From: Roseiarcus sp963730555
GTDB taxonomy: Bacteria > Pseudomonadota > Alphaproteobacteria > Rhizobiales > Beijerinckiaceae
Reading direction: 5' to 3'
DNA: 64,000 nucleotides
Assembly (NCBI GenBank): GCA_963730555.1
Contig: CAVSSS010000006.1
Span: 124,001 to 188,000, forward strand
The notes beneath the pieces were generated by a model. It worked only from the letters and a program-made list of their open reading frames with translations. It was not told the origin of the DNA and did no database searches. The translations under genes were made by a program, and so were the position numbers. Within the stretch, counting starts at the first letter, position 1. Each line of letters starts with the position of its first letter. Of the stretch, positions 43,239 through 52,581 are shown one piece after another.

Positions 43239-45087
43239 CTAATCTCCAACCCGCTGCAGCTTCTTCGCCTCCTCGTAGCCGCGGCGCGCGGCGTCGACCT
43301 CCTTCCGCTCGGAGACGGCTGGCATGGCGACATCCCACCAGAAGCCGCCGGCGTCCGTCGATCCCATGGGATCGGTTTCGATGACGATCACCTGGGTCGA
43401 TTTCGCCGCGCGCGCGTGACTTGAACGCCGTTTCAAGATCCGCGATCGACTTCACCTTCACGGCTTCTGCCCCGAGAGCCCGCGCGTGAGCGACGAAGTC
43501 GACATCCGGCAGCGCCTCATGTCGCGCATCGCGCAACAGATTGTTGAACGGCGCGCCGCCGGTCGCTTGCTGCAGCCGATTGATGCAGCCGAAGCCGCGA
43601 TTGTCGTTGACGACGATGATGAGCTTCTTGCCCAGCATTACGGACGTGGCGATCTCGGAATTCATCATGAGATACGAGCCGTCGCCCAGGACGACCACAA
43701 CTTCGCGGTCCGGCAGGGCTATCTTGACGCCGATCCCGCCGGCGATCTCGTAGCCCATCGTCGAATAGCCGTATTCGAGATGGTATCCGAGCGCCGCTCC
43801 CGCTCGCCACAGCTTGTGCAATTCGCCGGGCAGGCCGCCGGCCGCGCAAACCACGGCGTCCGACTTTTCGCCCGCGCGCATGAGGGCCCCGAGCACTTCG
43901 GCGTCGGTCGGCGCGGGCGCGTTGGTCGGCGCGGTGTAGCGGGCGGCGGTCTCCTCCCATTCGGCCTTGGCCTTCGCGGCTTCGTCGCTCCAGGCCCGCG
44001 GCGCCTTCCAGGCGCCGAGCTTGGAATCGAGCGTGGCGAGCGCCGTCCGCGCGTCGCCGACGACAGACAGCGCATGATGCTTAGCCGCATCGAAAGGCTG
44101 GACGTTGACGCTGATCAATCGCCGGCCAGGGTTCTTGAAGAGCGCCCAGGAGCCGGTGGTGAAGTCGGCGAAACGGGTGCCGACGCCGAGAACCACATCC
44201 GCTTGCGCGGCAAGCGCGTTGGCTGCGCCGGTCCCTGTGACGCCGACCGCGCCCATGCTCAGCGCATGTTCGACCGGAGTCGCGGACTTGCCCGCCTGCG
44301 TCTCGCCGACCGGAATGCCGCGCCGCGCGCAGAAGGCGACGAGCTCGCGCTCGGCGTCGGAATAGAGAACCCCGCCACCGCAGATCACGAACGGCTTCTT
44401 TGCCTGCTTCAGGATCGCCGCCGCTTCCTCAATCTCGCCGGAATCGGGCGCGACGCGGCGCAGGCGATGCACGCGCTCGTCGAAGAAGCTCGCCGGATAA
44501 TCATAGGCCTCGGTCTGCACGTCCTGGCAGAAGGCGAGCGTCACCGGCCCGCATTCGGCCGGATCGGTCAGGACCGAGATTGCCCGATTGAGCGCCGGCA
44601 CGATCTGCTCGGGACGCGTGATGCGGTCGAAATAACGCGACACCGGACGGAAGCAGTCGTTGGCGCTCACCGTTCCGTCGCCGAAATCCTCGACCTGTTG
44701 CAGCACCGGATCAGGCCTTCGGTTGGCGAACACGTCGCCCGGGATCAACAGCACGGGCAGCCGATTGACATGCGCGACCGCGGCGGCGGTGACCATGTTG
44801 GTCGCGCCTGGGCCGATCGAGCTCGTGCAGGCCATCATCCGCCTGCGGCGCGAGGCCTTGGCGAAAGCGATCGCGGCATGCGCCATCGCCTGCTCATTGT
44901 GGGCGCGATAGGTCGGCAGCGCGTCGCGAAGGGCGAACAAAGCTTCGCCGATGCCCGCCACATTGCCATGTCCGAAGATCGCGAACACGCCCTCGAACAG
45001 GCGCTGCTTGCGGCCGTCAACTTCGACGCGCTGCGCGCTCAGGAAGCGAACCATCGCCTGCGCGGCGGTCAGTCGGATCGTTGCCAT
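43239..45087 (-). pseudogene. iolD: iolD, trihydroxycyclohexanedione hydrolase, C-terminal frameshift
   Basis: A ThDP-dependent enzyme of the acetolactate-synthase type: GHGNVAGIGEAL, YRAHNEQAMAHAA (catalytic Glu), ACTSSIGPGATNMVTAA, the ThDP-binding GDGSYLMMNSEI then NDNRGFGCINRL. At about 43424 one extra base moves the last ~62 codons into another frame (ARAAKSTQVIVIETDPMGS, GYEEAKKLQRVGD, ending at 43239). All cofactor motifs precede the shift. If the shift is real the protein would carry an unrelated tail. Confidence 0.88.
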
Positions 45088-45101
45088 GGCGCTCCCTCGC
45101 T

Positions 45102-47051
45102 TCAATGTTTCTTACTGGGCGGCGCTGCAATCGCCGCCTCGCGCGTCATCTGGCCGCCGGCTTGCCAGAGATCGCCCAATCGCGCAAACGCGGCGGCCAT
45201 GCGCTCCGTTGCCTGACGATCGTCGATGCGGCCCGCGAACCATTCGACCGCAGGCTCGGCGAAGATGGTGCGCCCGATCGCGAAGCCTTTGACCACGCCA
45301 CAATCGTGCGCCAGCGCGAAAGCCTGAGCCAGATCCGTTTCCGGCGCCTCGAGGCCGAGCAGCAACACGCCGCGGCACAAAGGATCGCTGATCTCAATCG
45401 CTCGGGCGATGTCGTCCCACGCCGTTTTGGTCGCCTGACCTTCGAGCTTCCACCAATCGGGCTGAACGCCAATCTCATAAAGCCGTTCGATCACCTGCGC
45501 GACCGTTCGGTCGTCGACGGGCCCGTGCTTGCTTGCAATGATCTCAATCAGCAATTCGCGCTCGAGCCTGCGCGCGGCGTCGTGCAAGCGCAGGAGCTCG
45601 CGCTCCTGCCGCACTGTCATTTCGGGCGGGTCGTCTGGGTGATAGAAGCACAGGCACTTGATCGTATGCGCGACCGGCCACTCCACAAGTTTCGCGCCGA
45701 GCGAGCCGCCGGACTCGAACTCGAGCGGACGCGAGCCAGGCTCCTCGACCGGCCGGCCGATCCAGAAGCCGTGATCGACCGCGCGAAACAGAGCCTCGCG
45801 TCCATATTTGCCGTCGAGCAGCATGCCGTAACCCGGGCGGCCCGCCGCGACCTTGGCGGCGGCCTCGACTGCGAGCAGTTTGAAGTCGCTGATGCGCTCG
45901 CGAGGCGCGCCAGCGTTATCGGCGATCTTCTCAAACTGCGCGCGATGGTCGATTGCGAGCGCCATGATCGTGCGCGGCTCGCTTCGGCGCGTCGTCGCCC
46001 AGTGGATGTGATTGAGCGCCTCATCGCGCCGCAGCGCCCGGTGTGGCGAGCCGTGCTTGAGGAACCGGCTGAGTTCTGCCCAGGTCGGATATTCGGCAGA
46101 GCACAAGAGCCGCGAGACGGCGAAAGCGCCGTTGGCGTTGGCGTAGGCGCAGCAGGTCTCGAGCGGCTCGTCGCGCAGCCAGCCGCGCAGAAAGCCGGAC
46201 ATGAAGGCGTCGCCGGCGCCGAGCACATTATAGACCTCGACCGGAAAGCCCGGCCCCTTGACGCCGTCCTCAAGCGAATCGGGAATGGCGTCGGGGAAGA
46301 CGACGCAGCCCATCGGGCCGCGCTTGAGCACCAGCGTCGCCTGGCTTCCCGCGCGCACCGCTTTCAACGCGGCGAGCGGGTCGTCGGCTCCGCCCGCGAT
46401 CATCATCTCCTCTTCGGTTCCGACGATGAGATCGCATTGCGGCAGGAGGTCGCTCAGGCTGTTCGTGACCTCGCCCGACTTGATGTAGCGCTCTTCGCCC
46501 GCCCCATGGCCGGCGAGGCCCCAGAGATTCGGGCGGTAATCGATGTCGAACACGACTTTGCGCCCGGCGGCGCGCGCGATTCCCATCGCCTTCCGCTGCG
46601 CGGCGGCGGTGTTCGCGCGCGCAAAATGAGTGCCGCTGACCAGCACTGCTTTTGCGCTTTCGATATAGGAAGGATCGATGTCGCTCTCGTCGAGCGCGCC
46701 GTCGGCGCAATTCTCGCGATAGAAAAGGAGCGGGAAGGATTTTTCGTCGCGGATGCCGAGCAGCACGAGCGCCGTGAGGCGGACGGGGTCCGTCCGGACG
46801 CCCGTGACATCGACGCCCTCGCGCGCGCATTGCTCGCGGATGAACCGGCCCATGTGCTCGTCGCCGACGCGGGTGATCAGGCCGCTCTTCAGACCGAGCC
46901 GCGCCGTGCCGATGGCGATATTGGTCGGGCAGCCGCCGACGGCCTTGGAGAAGCTCGCCATGTCCTCCAGACGGCCGCCCACCTGCGCGCCATAGAGGTC
47001 GACCGACGAGCGGCCGATGGTGATGACGTCCAGGCGGGGATCAAGCGCCAC
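45102..47051 (-). CDS. iolC: Bifunctional 5-dehydro-2-deoxygluconokinase / DUF2090 aldolase-like protein
   Basis: 649 residues, intact. Residues 1-~330 are a PfkB-family sugar kinase (DVITIGRSSVDLYG, VGGCPTNIAIGTARLG, and the C-terminal signature VYNVLGAGDAFMSGFLRG with catalytic Asp). Residues ~345-649 are the DUF2090 domain (IMALAIDHRAQFEKIA, YGMLLDGKYGREAL, GFAIGRTIFAEP), a TIM barrel related to class I aldolases. This fusion is usual in Proteobacteria; the second half may replace a separate IolJ aldolase. It phosphorylates 2-deoxy-5-keto-gluconate. Confidence 0.93.
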   Translation of the reverse strand: MALDPRLDVITIGRSSVDLYGAQVGGRLEDMASFSKAVGGCPTNIAIGTARLGLKSGLITRVGDEHMGRFIREQCAREGVDVTGVRTDPVRLTALVLLGIRDEKSFPLLFYRENCADGALDESDIDPSYIESAKAVLVSGTHFARANTAAAQRKAMGIARAAGRKVVFDIDYRPNLWGLAGHGAGEERYIKSGEVTNSLSDLLPQCDLIVGTEEEMMIAGGADDPLAALKAVRAGSQATLVLKRGPMGCVVFPDAIPDSLEDGVKGPGFPVEVYNVLGAGDAFMSGFLRGWLRDEPLETCCAYANANGAFAVSRLLCSAEYPTWAELSRFLKHGSPHRALRRDEALNHIHWATTRRSEPRTIMALAIDHRAQFEKIADNAGAPRERISDFKLLAVEAAAKVAAGRPGYGMLLDGKYGREALFRAVDHGFWIGRPVEEPGSRPLEFESGGSLGAKLVEWPVAHTIKCLCFYHPDDPPEMTVRQERELLRLHDAARRLERELLIEIIASKHGPVDDRTVAQVIERLYEIGVQPDWWKLEGQATKTAWDDIARAIEISDPLCRGVLLLGLEAPETDLAQAFALAHDCGVVKGFAIGRTIFAEPAVEWFAGRIDDRQATERMAAAFARLGDLWQAGGQMTREAAIAAPPSKKH

Positions 47052-47060
47052 GGTTCGCTC

Positions 47061-47912
47061 TCAAGGTTCGAGCGGCGGGTCGCCAGTTCCAACGACCATC
47101 TGGTCGAAATCGATGTTCGAGCCGGTCATGAGCCCCGACTCGTCCGAGCAGAGATAGGCGCAGGCGCGCGCCACTTCCTTGGGGTCAAGGAGACGGCCAA
47201 ATGGCCTGCTCTTGACGGCCTCCTCGAGCCAGCCGTCTTCCGCGCCGTGATATTTCTTCTGGATGGTGTCCTCGCCCGGAGTCGACATCCAGCCAATGTT
47301 GAGCCCGTTGACGCGGATGCGGAATTTGAGCAGCGAATGGGCGACGTTGCGGGTGAGCGTGGCGAGCGCGCCTTTAGAGGCGCAATAGGCGGTGATGAAC
47401 GGCTGGCCGCCGTGAGCCGACATCGACTGGATGTTGACGATCGAGCCTGCGATCTTCTCCCGGCGCATGATGCGCACCGTCTCCTGGATGAGGAAGAACG
47501 GCGCGCGCACGTTGACATCGAAGATCTCGTTGTAGCGCTCCTCGGTGGTGTCGAAAATATTGCCGCGATCGGTCAATGCAGCCGCGTTGACCAGCGCATC
47601 GACGCGGCTGAAGCGTTCGTCCGCCTTCGCGACCACCTTGCGGCAGTCGGCGACCTTCGCCAGGTCCGCTTGGACGAACACGGTCGGGCATCCGGCGGAC
47701 GAGATGTCGCTCGCGGCCCGCTGGCCTTTCTTGTCGTTGCGGCCGCAGATGACGAGGCCCGCCGCGCCCCGGTCGGCAAACAAGCGCGCGATGGCCTCGC
47801 CCAGACCTTGCGTGCCGCCCGTGACGATGGCGATCTTGCCGTTGAGATTCGCGGGCCCTCGATAGGATGAGCGCTGGGACACGCCGGCCTCAGTCGTGGA
47901 GGTGTTGGCCAT
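47061..47912 (-). CDS. SDR-family oxidoreductase, first gene of the inositol operon
   Basis: 283 residues from the ATG at 47912 (GGGAG upstream). Rossmann motif IVTGGTQGLGEAIA, NAAALTDRG at the NNAG position, Ser-Tyr-Lys in IQSMSAHGGQPFITAYCASKGAL. It directly precedes iolC by 9 bp. It probably oxidises a polyol linked to inositol metabolism (an inositol isomer or methylated inositol), inferred from context. Confidence 0.85.
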   Translation of the reverse strand: MANTSTTEAGVSQRSSYRGPANLNGKIAIVTGGTQGLGEAIARLFADRGAAGLVICGRNDKKGQRAASDISSAGCPTVFVQADLAKVADCRKVVAKADERFSRVDALVNAAALTDRGNIFDTTEERYNEIFDVNVRAPFFLIQETVRIMRREKIAGSIVNIQSMSAHGGQPFITAYCASKGALATLTRNVAHSLLKFRIRVNGLNIGWMSTPGEDTIQKKYHGAEDGWLEEAVKSRPFGRLLDPKEVARACAYLCSDESGLMTGSNIDFDQMVVGTGDPPLEP

Positions 47913-48010
47913 GGGCGTTTTCTCCCTGAGATGGGCCTTCGGCAGCGAAGGCGAGCGCGCCGTTTCGCGGGCGGACAAATGAAACAAAAATTCTATTCCC
48001 AAGTCAATAT

Positions 48011-48024
48011 GGAATGTATATTCC
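48011..48024. promoter_or_regulatory. IolR-type operator (GGAA-N6-TTCC)
   Basis: GGAATGTATATTCC is a perfect GGAA-N6-TTCC palindrome between the divergent SDR-iolC operon and iolG. A second half-match (GGAATAGAAT on the minus strand) is ~20 bp to the left. This is the motif I recall for the RpiR-type repressor IolR of Sinorhizobium meliloti. No iolR gene is in the window. Confidence 0.7.
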
Positions 48025-48077
48025 TTTTTTGACTGGGCGCGCGCAGGGACGGATCAGCGCCGGCAGAGGAGGGACGC

Positions 48078-49064
48078 ATGCGATTCGGGATTATCGGCGC
48101 AGGTCGGATCGGCAAAATCCACGGCGGCAATGTCGCGGCCCGCCCCGACAGCGAGGTGGCCTTCATCGCCGACGCGGACCCGGCCACGGGCGCCGCGCTG
48201 GCGAAGGCGACGGGCGGCAAAGTCGCCGAAGTCGACGCGATCCTCGCGTCGAAAGACGTCGACGCGGTCGCCATCTGCTCCCCCACCGACACCCATGCCG
48301 ATCTCATCGAGCGCGCTGCGCGCGCCAAGAAGGCGATTTTTTGCGAGAAGCCGATCGACCTAGATGTCGACCGTGTTCGCGCCTGTCTTGAAGTCGTCAA
48401 GCAAACGGGCGCGACCCTCATGGTTGGCTTCAATCGCCGCTTCGATCCCAATTTCTCCGCGTTGCGCAAGCGCGTCGCCGAGGGCGCGATCGGCGCGCTC
48501 GAAATTGTCTCGGTTACCTCGCGCGACCCCGGCCCGCCCCCGATCTCCTATATCATCCGGTCCGGCGGCCTGTTCCGCGACATGATGATCCACGACTTCG
48601 ACTTGGCGCGGTTCATTCTCGGCGAGGAGCCGGTGGCGGTGAGCGCGATGGGGTCGGCGCTGGTCGACAAGGCGATTGGCGACGCCGGCGATATCGACAC
48701 TGCGGTTGTCATCACGGAGACCGCGTCCGGCAAAGTGGCGCAGATCTCGAATTCGCGGCGTGCCGCTTACGGCTATGATCAGCGGGTCGAGGCGCATGGG
48801 GTGAAAGGCATGGTCCATGCCGCGAATGTGCGCGAGACGACGATCGAGTTCGCCGGCGCGCACGGCTTCACCAGCGACAAGGCGCTCAACTTCTTCCTCG
48901 AGCGCTATGAGGCGGCCTATCGCAACGAGCTCGATGCGTTCATCAATGCTGTGAAATCTGGAAACAAGCCTCATCCCGACGGCGAAGACGGCCTCAAGGC
49001 GCTCTTGCTCGCCGACGCTGCCTATCGGTCCTGGAAAACCAAGCAACGCGTCGTGGTCGGTTGA
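48078..49064 (+). CDS. iolG: myo-Inositol 2-dehydrogenase
   Basis: 328 residues with GGAGGG before the ATG. GIIGAGRIGKIHGGNVA (NAD), FCEKPIDLD (the EKP motif, Lys catalytic), GLFRDMMIHDFDLARFIL (Asp and His of the active site) and RRAAYGYDQRVEAHG are typical of IolG/IdhA. It oxidises myo-inositol to 2-keto-myo-inositol with NAD. Divergent from the iol operon and sharing its operator. Confidence 0.92.
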   Translation: MRFGIIGAGRIGKIHGGNVAARPDSEVAFIADADPATGAALAKATGGKVAEVDAILASKDVDAVAICSPTDTHADLIERAARAKKAIFCEKPIDLDVDRVRACLEVVKQTGATLMVGFNRRFDPNFSALRKRVAEGAIGALEIVSVTSRDPGPPPISYIIRSGGLFRDMMIHDFDLARFILGEEPVAVSAMGSALVDKAIGDAGDIDTAVVITETASGKVAQISNSRRAAYGYDQRVEAHGVKGMVHAANVRETTIEFAGAHGFTSDKALNFFLERYEAAYRNELDAFINAVKSGNKPHPDGEDGLKALLLADAAYRSWKTKQRVVVG

Positions 49065-49139
49065 CGGTGTGCGCGGCTGCGCCCGCTTGCGCCTCGAGCG
49101 GCATGGCCCTATAGGCGGCGGCGTTAGTGGGAAGACGGT

Positions 49140-50204
49140 ATGGCGCAGCCCCAGAAACGACGACGTCCGGCTGAACACTGGGCGCCGATCGAAGCGCCGG
49201 TCTCCAAGCAGCCGACATTCGTCGATCGCCTGATCGACGCCATTGCGCGTCACCGCTCCGCGCTTCGACGGCTGGGCCTTGCGGCTAGCGTGCTCATCGT
49301 TGCCGGCGCGCTCGCGATTTTTGTGCGCACGCTCGCCCACATTGATCCAGGCAAGTTCAAGGCGGCGATCGCCGGGACGGGCGGCGATCAGTTCATGCTC
49401 TCTTTCGCCTTCACCGCGCTGAGCTACCTCGCACTCACCGGCTACGACGGCCTGGCGCTTCGGCACCTCGGCATCAAGGCTCCCTACCGGCTGACGGCGG
49501 TGGCGTCTTTCACGAGCTACGCGTTTTCGTTCACGCTCGGGTTTCCCTTGGTGACCGGGGCCGCGGTACGGTATTGGGTTTATGGGCCGGCAGGCCTTTC
49601 CGCCGGAAAGATCGCTGGCCTCACGGCCGTGGCCGGGATCACATTCTGGCTCGGCATGGGGCTCGTGGTCGGCGCCGGGTTCCTGTCGGCCTCCGATCCG
49701 ATCGCTGACATCGATCATTTCCACCCGCTGGCCAATCGTCTGATCGGCTTGGCTGTGATCGGCGCGGTGATCGCCTATCTCGCATGGATCAGCCGCATGC
49801 GCTGGCGGGACGCGACGGTTCTCGGCGTGAGGCTCCCGGGCCCTGGGCTGACGCTCGGGCAAATGGCGCTCGGCGTGATCGACATCTGCTCGGCGGCGGC
49901 GGCCCTTTATGTCCTTCTGCCCCGTGATAAAAGCCTCGGCTTCCCCGCTTTCGCGACGCTTTACTCGTTCGCCTCCATGTTCGGCATCGCCAGTCACGCG
50001 CCCGGCGGCCTCGGGGTGTTCGAGGCGACGATCCTCCAGGGCGTCGGCGGTTCCCAGGACGCCGTGCTGGCCTCGCTCCTCATCTTCCGTGGCGTCTACT
50101 ACCTCGTCCCTTTCATCGCCGCGATGGCGATGCTGGGCGGGGTCGAGGCGGTGCGCCGCTGGCGTTCGCTGCGCGAAGCGATGGCGGCCCGGTCGGACGA
50201 TTAG
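49140..50204 (+). CDS. UPF0104/MprF-like flippase-domain membrane protein
   Basis: 354 residues with about eight membrane helices (first near residues 43-63). ASFTSYAFSFTLGFPLVTGAAVRYWVY, FASMFGIASHAPGGLGVFEATIL and GVYYLVPFIAAMAMLGGVEA are the hallmarks of the lysylphosphatidylglycerol synthase transmembrane (flippase) family. The C-terminal aminoacyl-transferase domain of MprF is absent, so it probably handles a lipid without modifying it. It is followed by phoR with 12 bp between. Confidence 0.85.
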   Translation: MAQPQKRRRPAEHWAPIEAPVSKQPTFVDRLIDAIARHRSALRRLGLAASVLIVAGALAIFVRTLAHIDPGKFKAAIAGTGGDQFMLSFAFTALSYLALTGYDGLALRHLGIKAPYRLTAVASFTSYAFSFTLGFPLVTGAAVRYWVYGPAGLSAGKIAGLTAVAGITFWLGMGLVVGAGFLSASDPIADIDHFHPLANRLIGLAVIGAVIAYLAWISRMRWRDATVLGVRLPGPGLTLGQMALGVIDICSAAAALYVLLPRDKSLGFPAFATLYSFASMFGIASHAPGGLGVFEATILQGVGGSQDAVLASLLIFRGVYYLVPFIAAMAMLGGVEAVRRWRSLREAMAARSDD

Positions 50205-50216
50205 CGGCTTAAGCGG

Positions 50217-51302
50217 ATGAGCCTGCACGACGCGCAAAAACTCGCCGACCTCGTGGGTTCGCCATTCGCGGCGCAGCTCATCGGCGCCATGCCGGAGCCT
50301 GCGGTGATCGTGAGTTCGGACGAGCGCGCCGCGGCGGCCAACCAGCCGGCGCTCAATCTCTTGCCTGGGCTTCGAATCGGCGATCCCTTCGTGCTCGGCC
50401 TGCGCGCCCCGGACGTCATCGACGCGCGCCGCCGGGTGATGGCGAGCGGCGAAGCGGAGACGGTGCAGTGGAGCGAGCGCGTGCCGGTCGAACGGCTGTT
50501 CGACGTCACTGTCGCCCCGCTCGCGACGGCCGAGGGGACAGTCGTGGCGACGCTCCTCACCCTGCGCGATCAGACCGAAGCGCGGCGGGTCGAGCGGCTG
50601 CGCGTCGATTTCATCGCCAACGCCAGCCATGAGCTGCGCACGCCGCTCGCTTCGCTTGTCGGCTTCATCGAGACCTTGCAGGGATCGGCGCACGATGATC
50701 CCAAGGCGCGCGACCGGTTCCTGGCCATCATGCGCGAACAGGGCAGGCGCATGGCCCGCCTGATCGAAGACCTGCTGTCGCTCTCGCGCATCGAGCAGAA
50801 GCAGCACCTGCGGCCCGAGAACGTCGTGGACCTCGCATCGACGACCCGGAGCGTCGTCGATGCGTTGACGCCGATGGCCAGGGATCTCGGCCTCGAGATC
50901 CATCTCACCGCCGAGCAGCCGGTGCTGGTCGCCGGCGACCGCGACGAACTCTTGCGCGTGGCCGAGAACCTGATCGAGAATGCGATCAAATATGGCGTCC
51001 GAATGGATACGGAGGCCCCCGGCCTAGTGGACGTCGCGGTCTCGACGACGGAGAAGGAGGGCGCCTTGACCGTGCGCGACTACGGGCATGGCATCGCGCC
51101 CGAGCACTTGCCGCGGCTGACCGAGCGGTTCTACCGCGTCGATCCGACCCAGAGCCGGGCCAAGAACGGCACCGGGCTCGGCCTCGCCATCGTCAAGCAC
51201 ATCCTCACGCGCCACCGGGGCAGGCTGACCATCACCAGCCGGGTCAACCAGGGGTCCTCGTTCGTCGCCACCGTGCCCTTGCATCCGACAGCGAAGCTCT
51301 GA
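50217..51302 (+). CDS. phoR: PhoR-like sensor histidine kinase
   Basis: 361 residues. A PAS-like N-terminal region (to about 115), H-box DFIANASHELRTPLASLVGFIETLQG, then N-box ENLIENAIKYG, G1 VRDYGHGIAPEHLPRLTERFYR and G2 GTGLGLAIVKHIL. Matches PhoR of alphaproteobacteria, here without clear membrane helices. The pst-phoU-phoB genes usually next to it are not in the window. It would sense phosphate starvation and phosphorylate PhoB. Confidence 0.8.
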   Translation: MSLHDAQKLADLVGSPFAAQLIGAMPEPAVIVSSDERAAAANQPALNLLPGLRIGDPFVLGLRAPDVIDARRRVMASGEAETVQWSERVPVERLFDVTVAPLATAEGTVVATLLTLRDQTEARRVERLRVDFIANASHELRTPLASLVGFIETLQGSAHDDPKARDRFLAIMREQGRRMARLIEDLLSLSRIEQKQHLRPENVVDLASTTRSVVDALTPMARDLGLEIHLTAEQPVLVAGDRDELLRVAENLIENAIKYGVRMDTEAPGLVDVAVSTTEKEGALTVRDYGHGIAPEHLPRLTERFYRVDPTQSRAKNGTGLGLAIVKHILTRHRGRLTITSRVNQGSSFVATVPLHPTAKL

Positions 51303-51309
51303 GGGCGGT

Positions 51310-51436
51310 CAGGGGTTTGGCTTTAAGCCAAATAAACGCAAGCAAATCCAAATAAATCCAAGGAAATCCAAGAAAAATTGCTTGGATTTCCTTGGATTCA
51401 TTTGGCCGAATTGGGACTTTTCAAAGGGTTACAACG
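51310..51436. repeat. Hairpin element B with conserved 18-nt tail
   Basis: Iterated AAATCCAA words lead into an 18-bp perfect stem (51355-51372 with 51381-51398; loop of 8), an 8-nt spacer, then CGAATTGGGACTTTTCAA at 51407-51424 and GGGTTAC. Tail and geometry match element A; the arm sequence does not. It begins directly after the phoR stop and could also serve as its terminator. Confidence 0.7.
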
Positions 51437-51828
51437 AATCCAAATAAGAAAATCTTTTCCCCTGTCGCCCTGTGGCTCGAATATTACAAATGGCATTGCT
51501 CTCTCTGCCTGCGTGCCAGCCGCCGGACCGCGCGAGCGAGGTTCCTCTATCTCCCCACAGAAAGATACATACTACAGATTCTGTTTTTCTGTAAACAAAT
51601 GCGTAAAAATTTTGAGCGGGTGTCGGACATTTCCCGCATCCGGTGGAATGGCCGCTTTGCGCGCACAAATAGCGGTCGTTCGCCGGCTAGCGGGGAACGG
51701 GTCAAATCGACCCGAAGCGGCGACCGGCATGGTGCAGAAATCAAGCAGACAGTGCGAAAACTCCCGCGCACATCAAGCGACGGGCGCCGCCCTTGCAACC
51801 GGGGCGAACCTGGCGCCATTTAGCGAGT
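51437..51828. other. Intergenic stretch, no gene recognised
   Basis: Open frames exist but lack domains; AT-richer than its neighbours and probably promoter DNA for the Crp-type regulator. Confidence 0.35.
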
Positions 51829-52575
51829 ATGAGCGCTCTACCAAATTCGCCCCGCAATCGGCTTTTGCTCGCTTTGCCTTCCTCCAATCTCAAGCAGCTT
51901 ATGCCAGAGCTTGAATGCATCGACTGCCAACGCGGGGAAGTCCTAATGGACGCTGATAGTTCACTCGACCATGTATTCTTCCCCGACAGCGGTGTTGTGT
52001 CGGTTGTGGCGGTTTACTCGGACGGCAGCGTCATTGAGATGGCGACGATCGGTAGGGAGGGTTGCACGGATGTGCAAGCCGTCTTCGGCGCCAAGCGTTC
52101 CTCGGTCCGGCTTCTCGTCCAGATTCCGGGGAGCGCAGCAAAGATGTCGCGTGCGGCGTTCACCCGGGCGATGGGGTCGATGCCATCATTCCGAACTCTC
52201 ATGTACGCGTACGTCCAAGCCTTTCTCGAACAGGTCCTTGTGTCAGTGGCGTGCAACGGTGCGCACAGCCTCAAGGAGCGGCTGGCACGTTGGCTGCTCA
52301 TGATGCGTGACCGCGGTGACGATGACACTCTGGAGATTACTCAGAACCTGCTCGCTGAAATGCTCGGGGTCCAGAGGCCAACCATCACGAATGCTTTCCG
52401 TGAGTTGGAACGCGCCGGTTTGATTGCGCGCGGCCGAAGGCAAGTCACGATCCTTGATCGGAAGGGCCTCATGGCGGCATCTTGTGAATGTTATCAGTTG
52501 GTCCGGGCACGCCTCGCTTTTCACCTTCCCAAAACATACACGCAGAAAAGCGAGGCTCGCGCGCAGACTCGGTAA
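51829..52575 (+). CDS. Crp/Fnr-family transcriptional regulator
   Basis: 248 residues from the ATG at 51829. Cyclic-nucleotide-binding fold (RGEVLMDADSSLDHVFFPDSGVVSVVAVYSDGSVIEMATIGREG), a dimerisation helix, and a C-terminal winged HTH (LLAEMLGVQRPTITNAFRELERAGLIARGRRQVTILDRKGL). The Fnr cysteine cluster is absent and the cAMP-binding Arg/Ser pattern is not seen, so the ligand is unknown; many rhizobial proteins of this type respond to redox or stress signals. Confidence 0.85.
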   Translation: MSALPNSPRNRLLLALPSSNLKQLMPELECIDCQRGEVLMDADSSLDHVFFPDSGVVSVVAVYSDGSVIEMATIGREGCTDVQAVFGAKRSSVRLLVQIPGSAAKMSRAAFTRAMGSMPSFRTLMYAYVQAFLEQVLVSVACNGAHSLKERLARWLLMMRDRGDDDTLEITQNLLAEMLGVQRPTITNAFRELERAGLIARGRRQVTILDRKGLMAASCECYQLVRARLAFHLPKTYTQKSEARAQTR

Positions 52576-52581
52576 TGTACA

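Noticed and set aside
43486..45216. A 576-codon plus-strand frame
   Set aside because: Antisense to iolD.
45081..47870. A 929-codon plus-strand open frame across the iol genes
   Set aside because: It is antisense to iolC and the SDR gene, which have clear families; long antisense frames are expected at this GC content and the translation is Arg/Ala/Asp-rich without domains.
48360..50903. An 847-codon minus-strand open frame
   Set aside because: Antisense to iolG, the UPF0104 gene and phoR; composition is shadow-like.
51392..51823. Open frames between phoR and the Crp-type gene
   Set aside because: They begin inside the hairpin element and have no recognisable motif.
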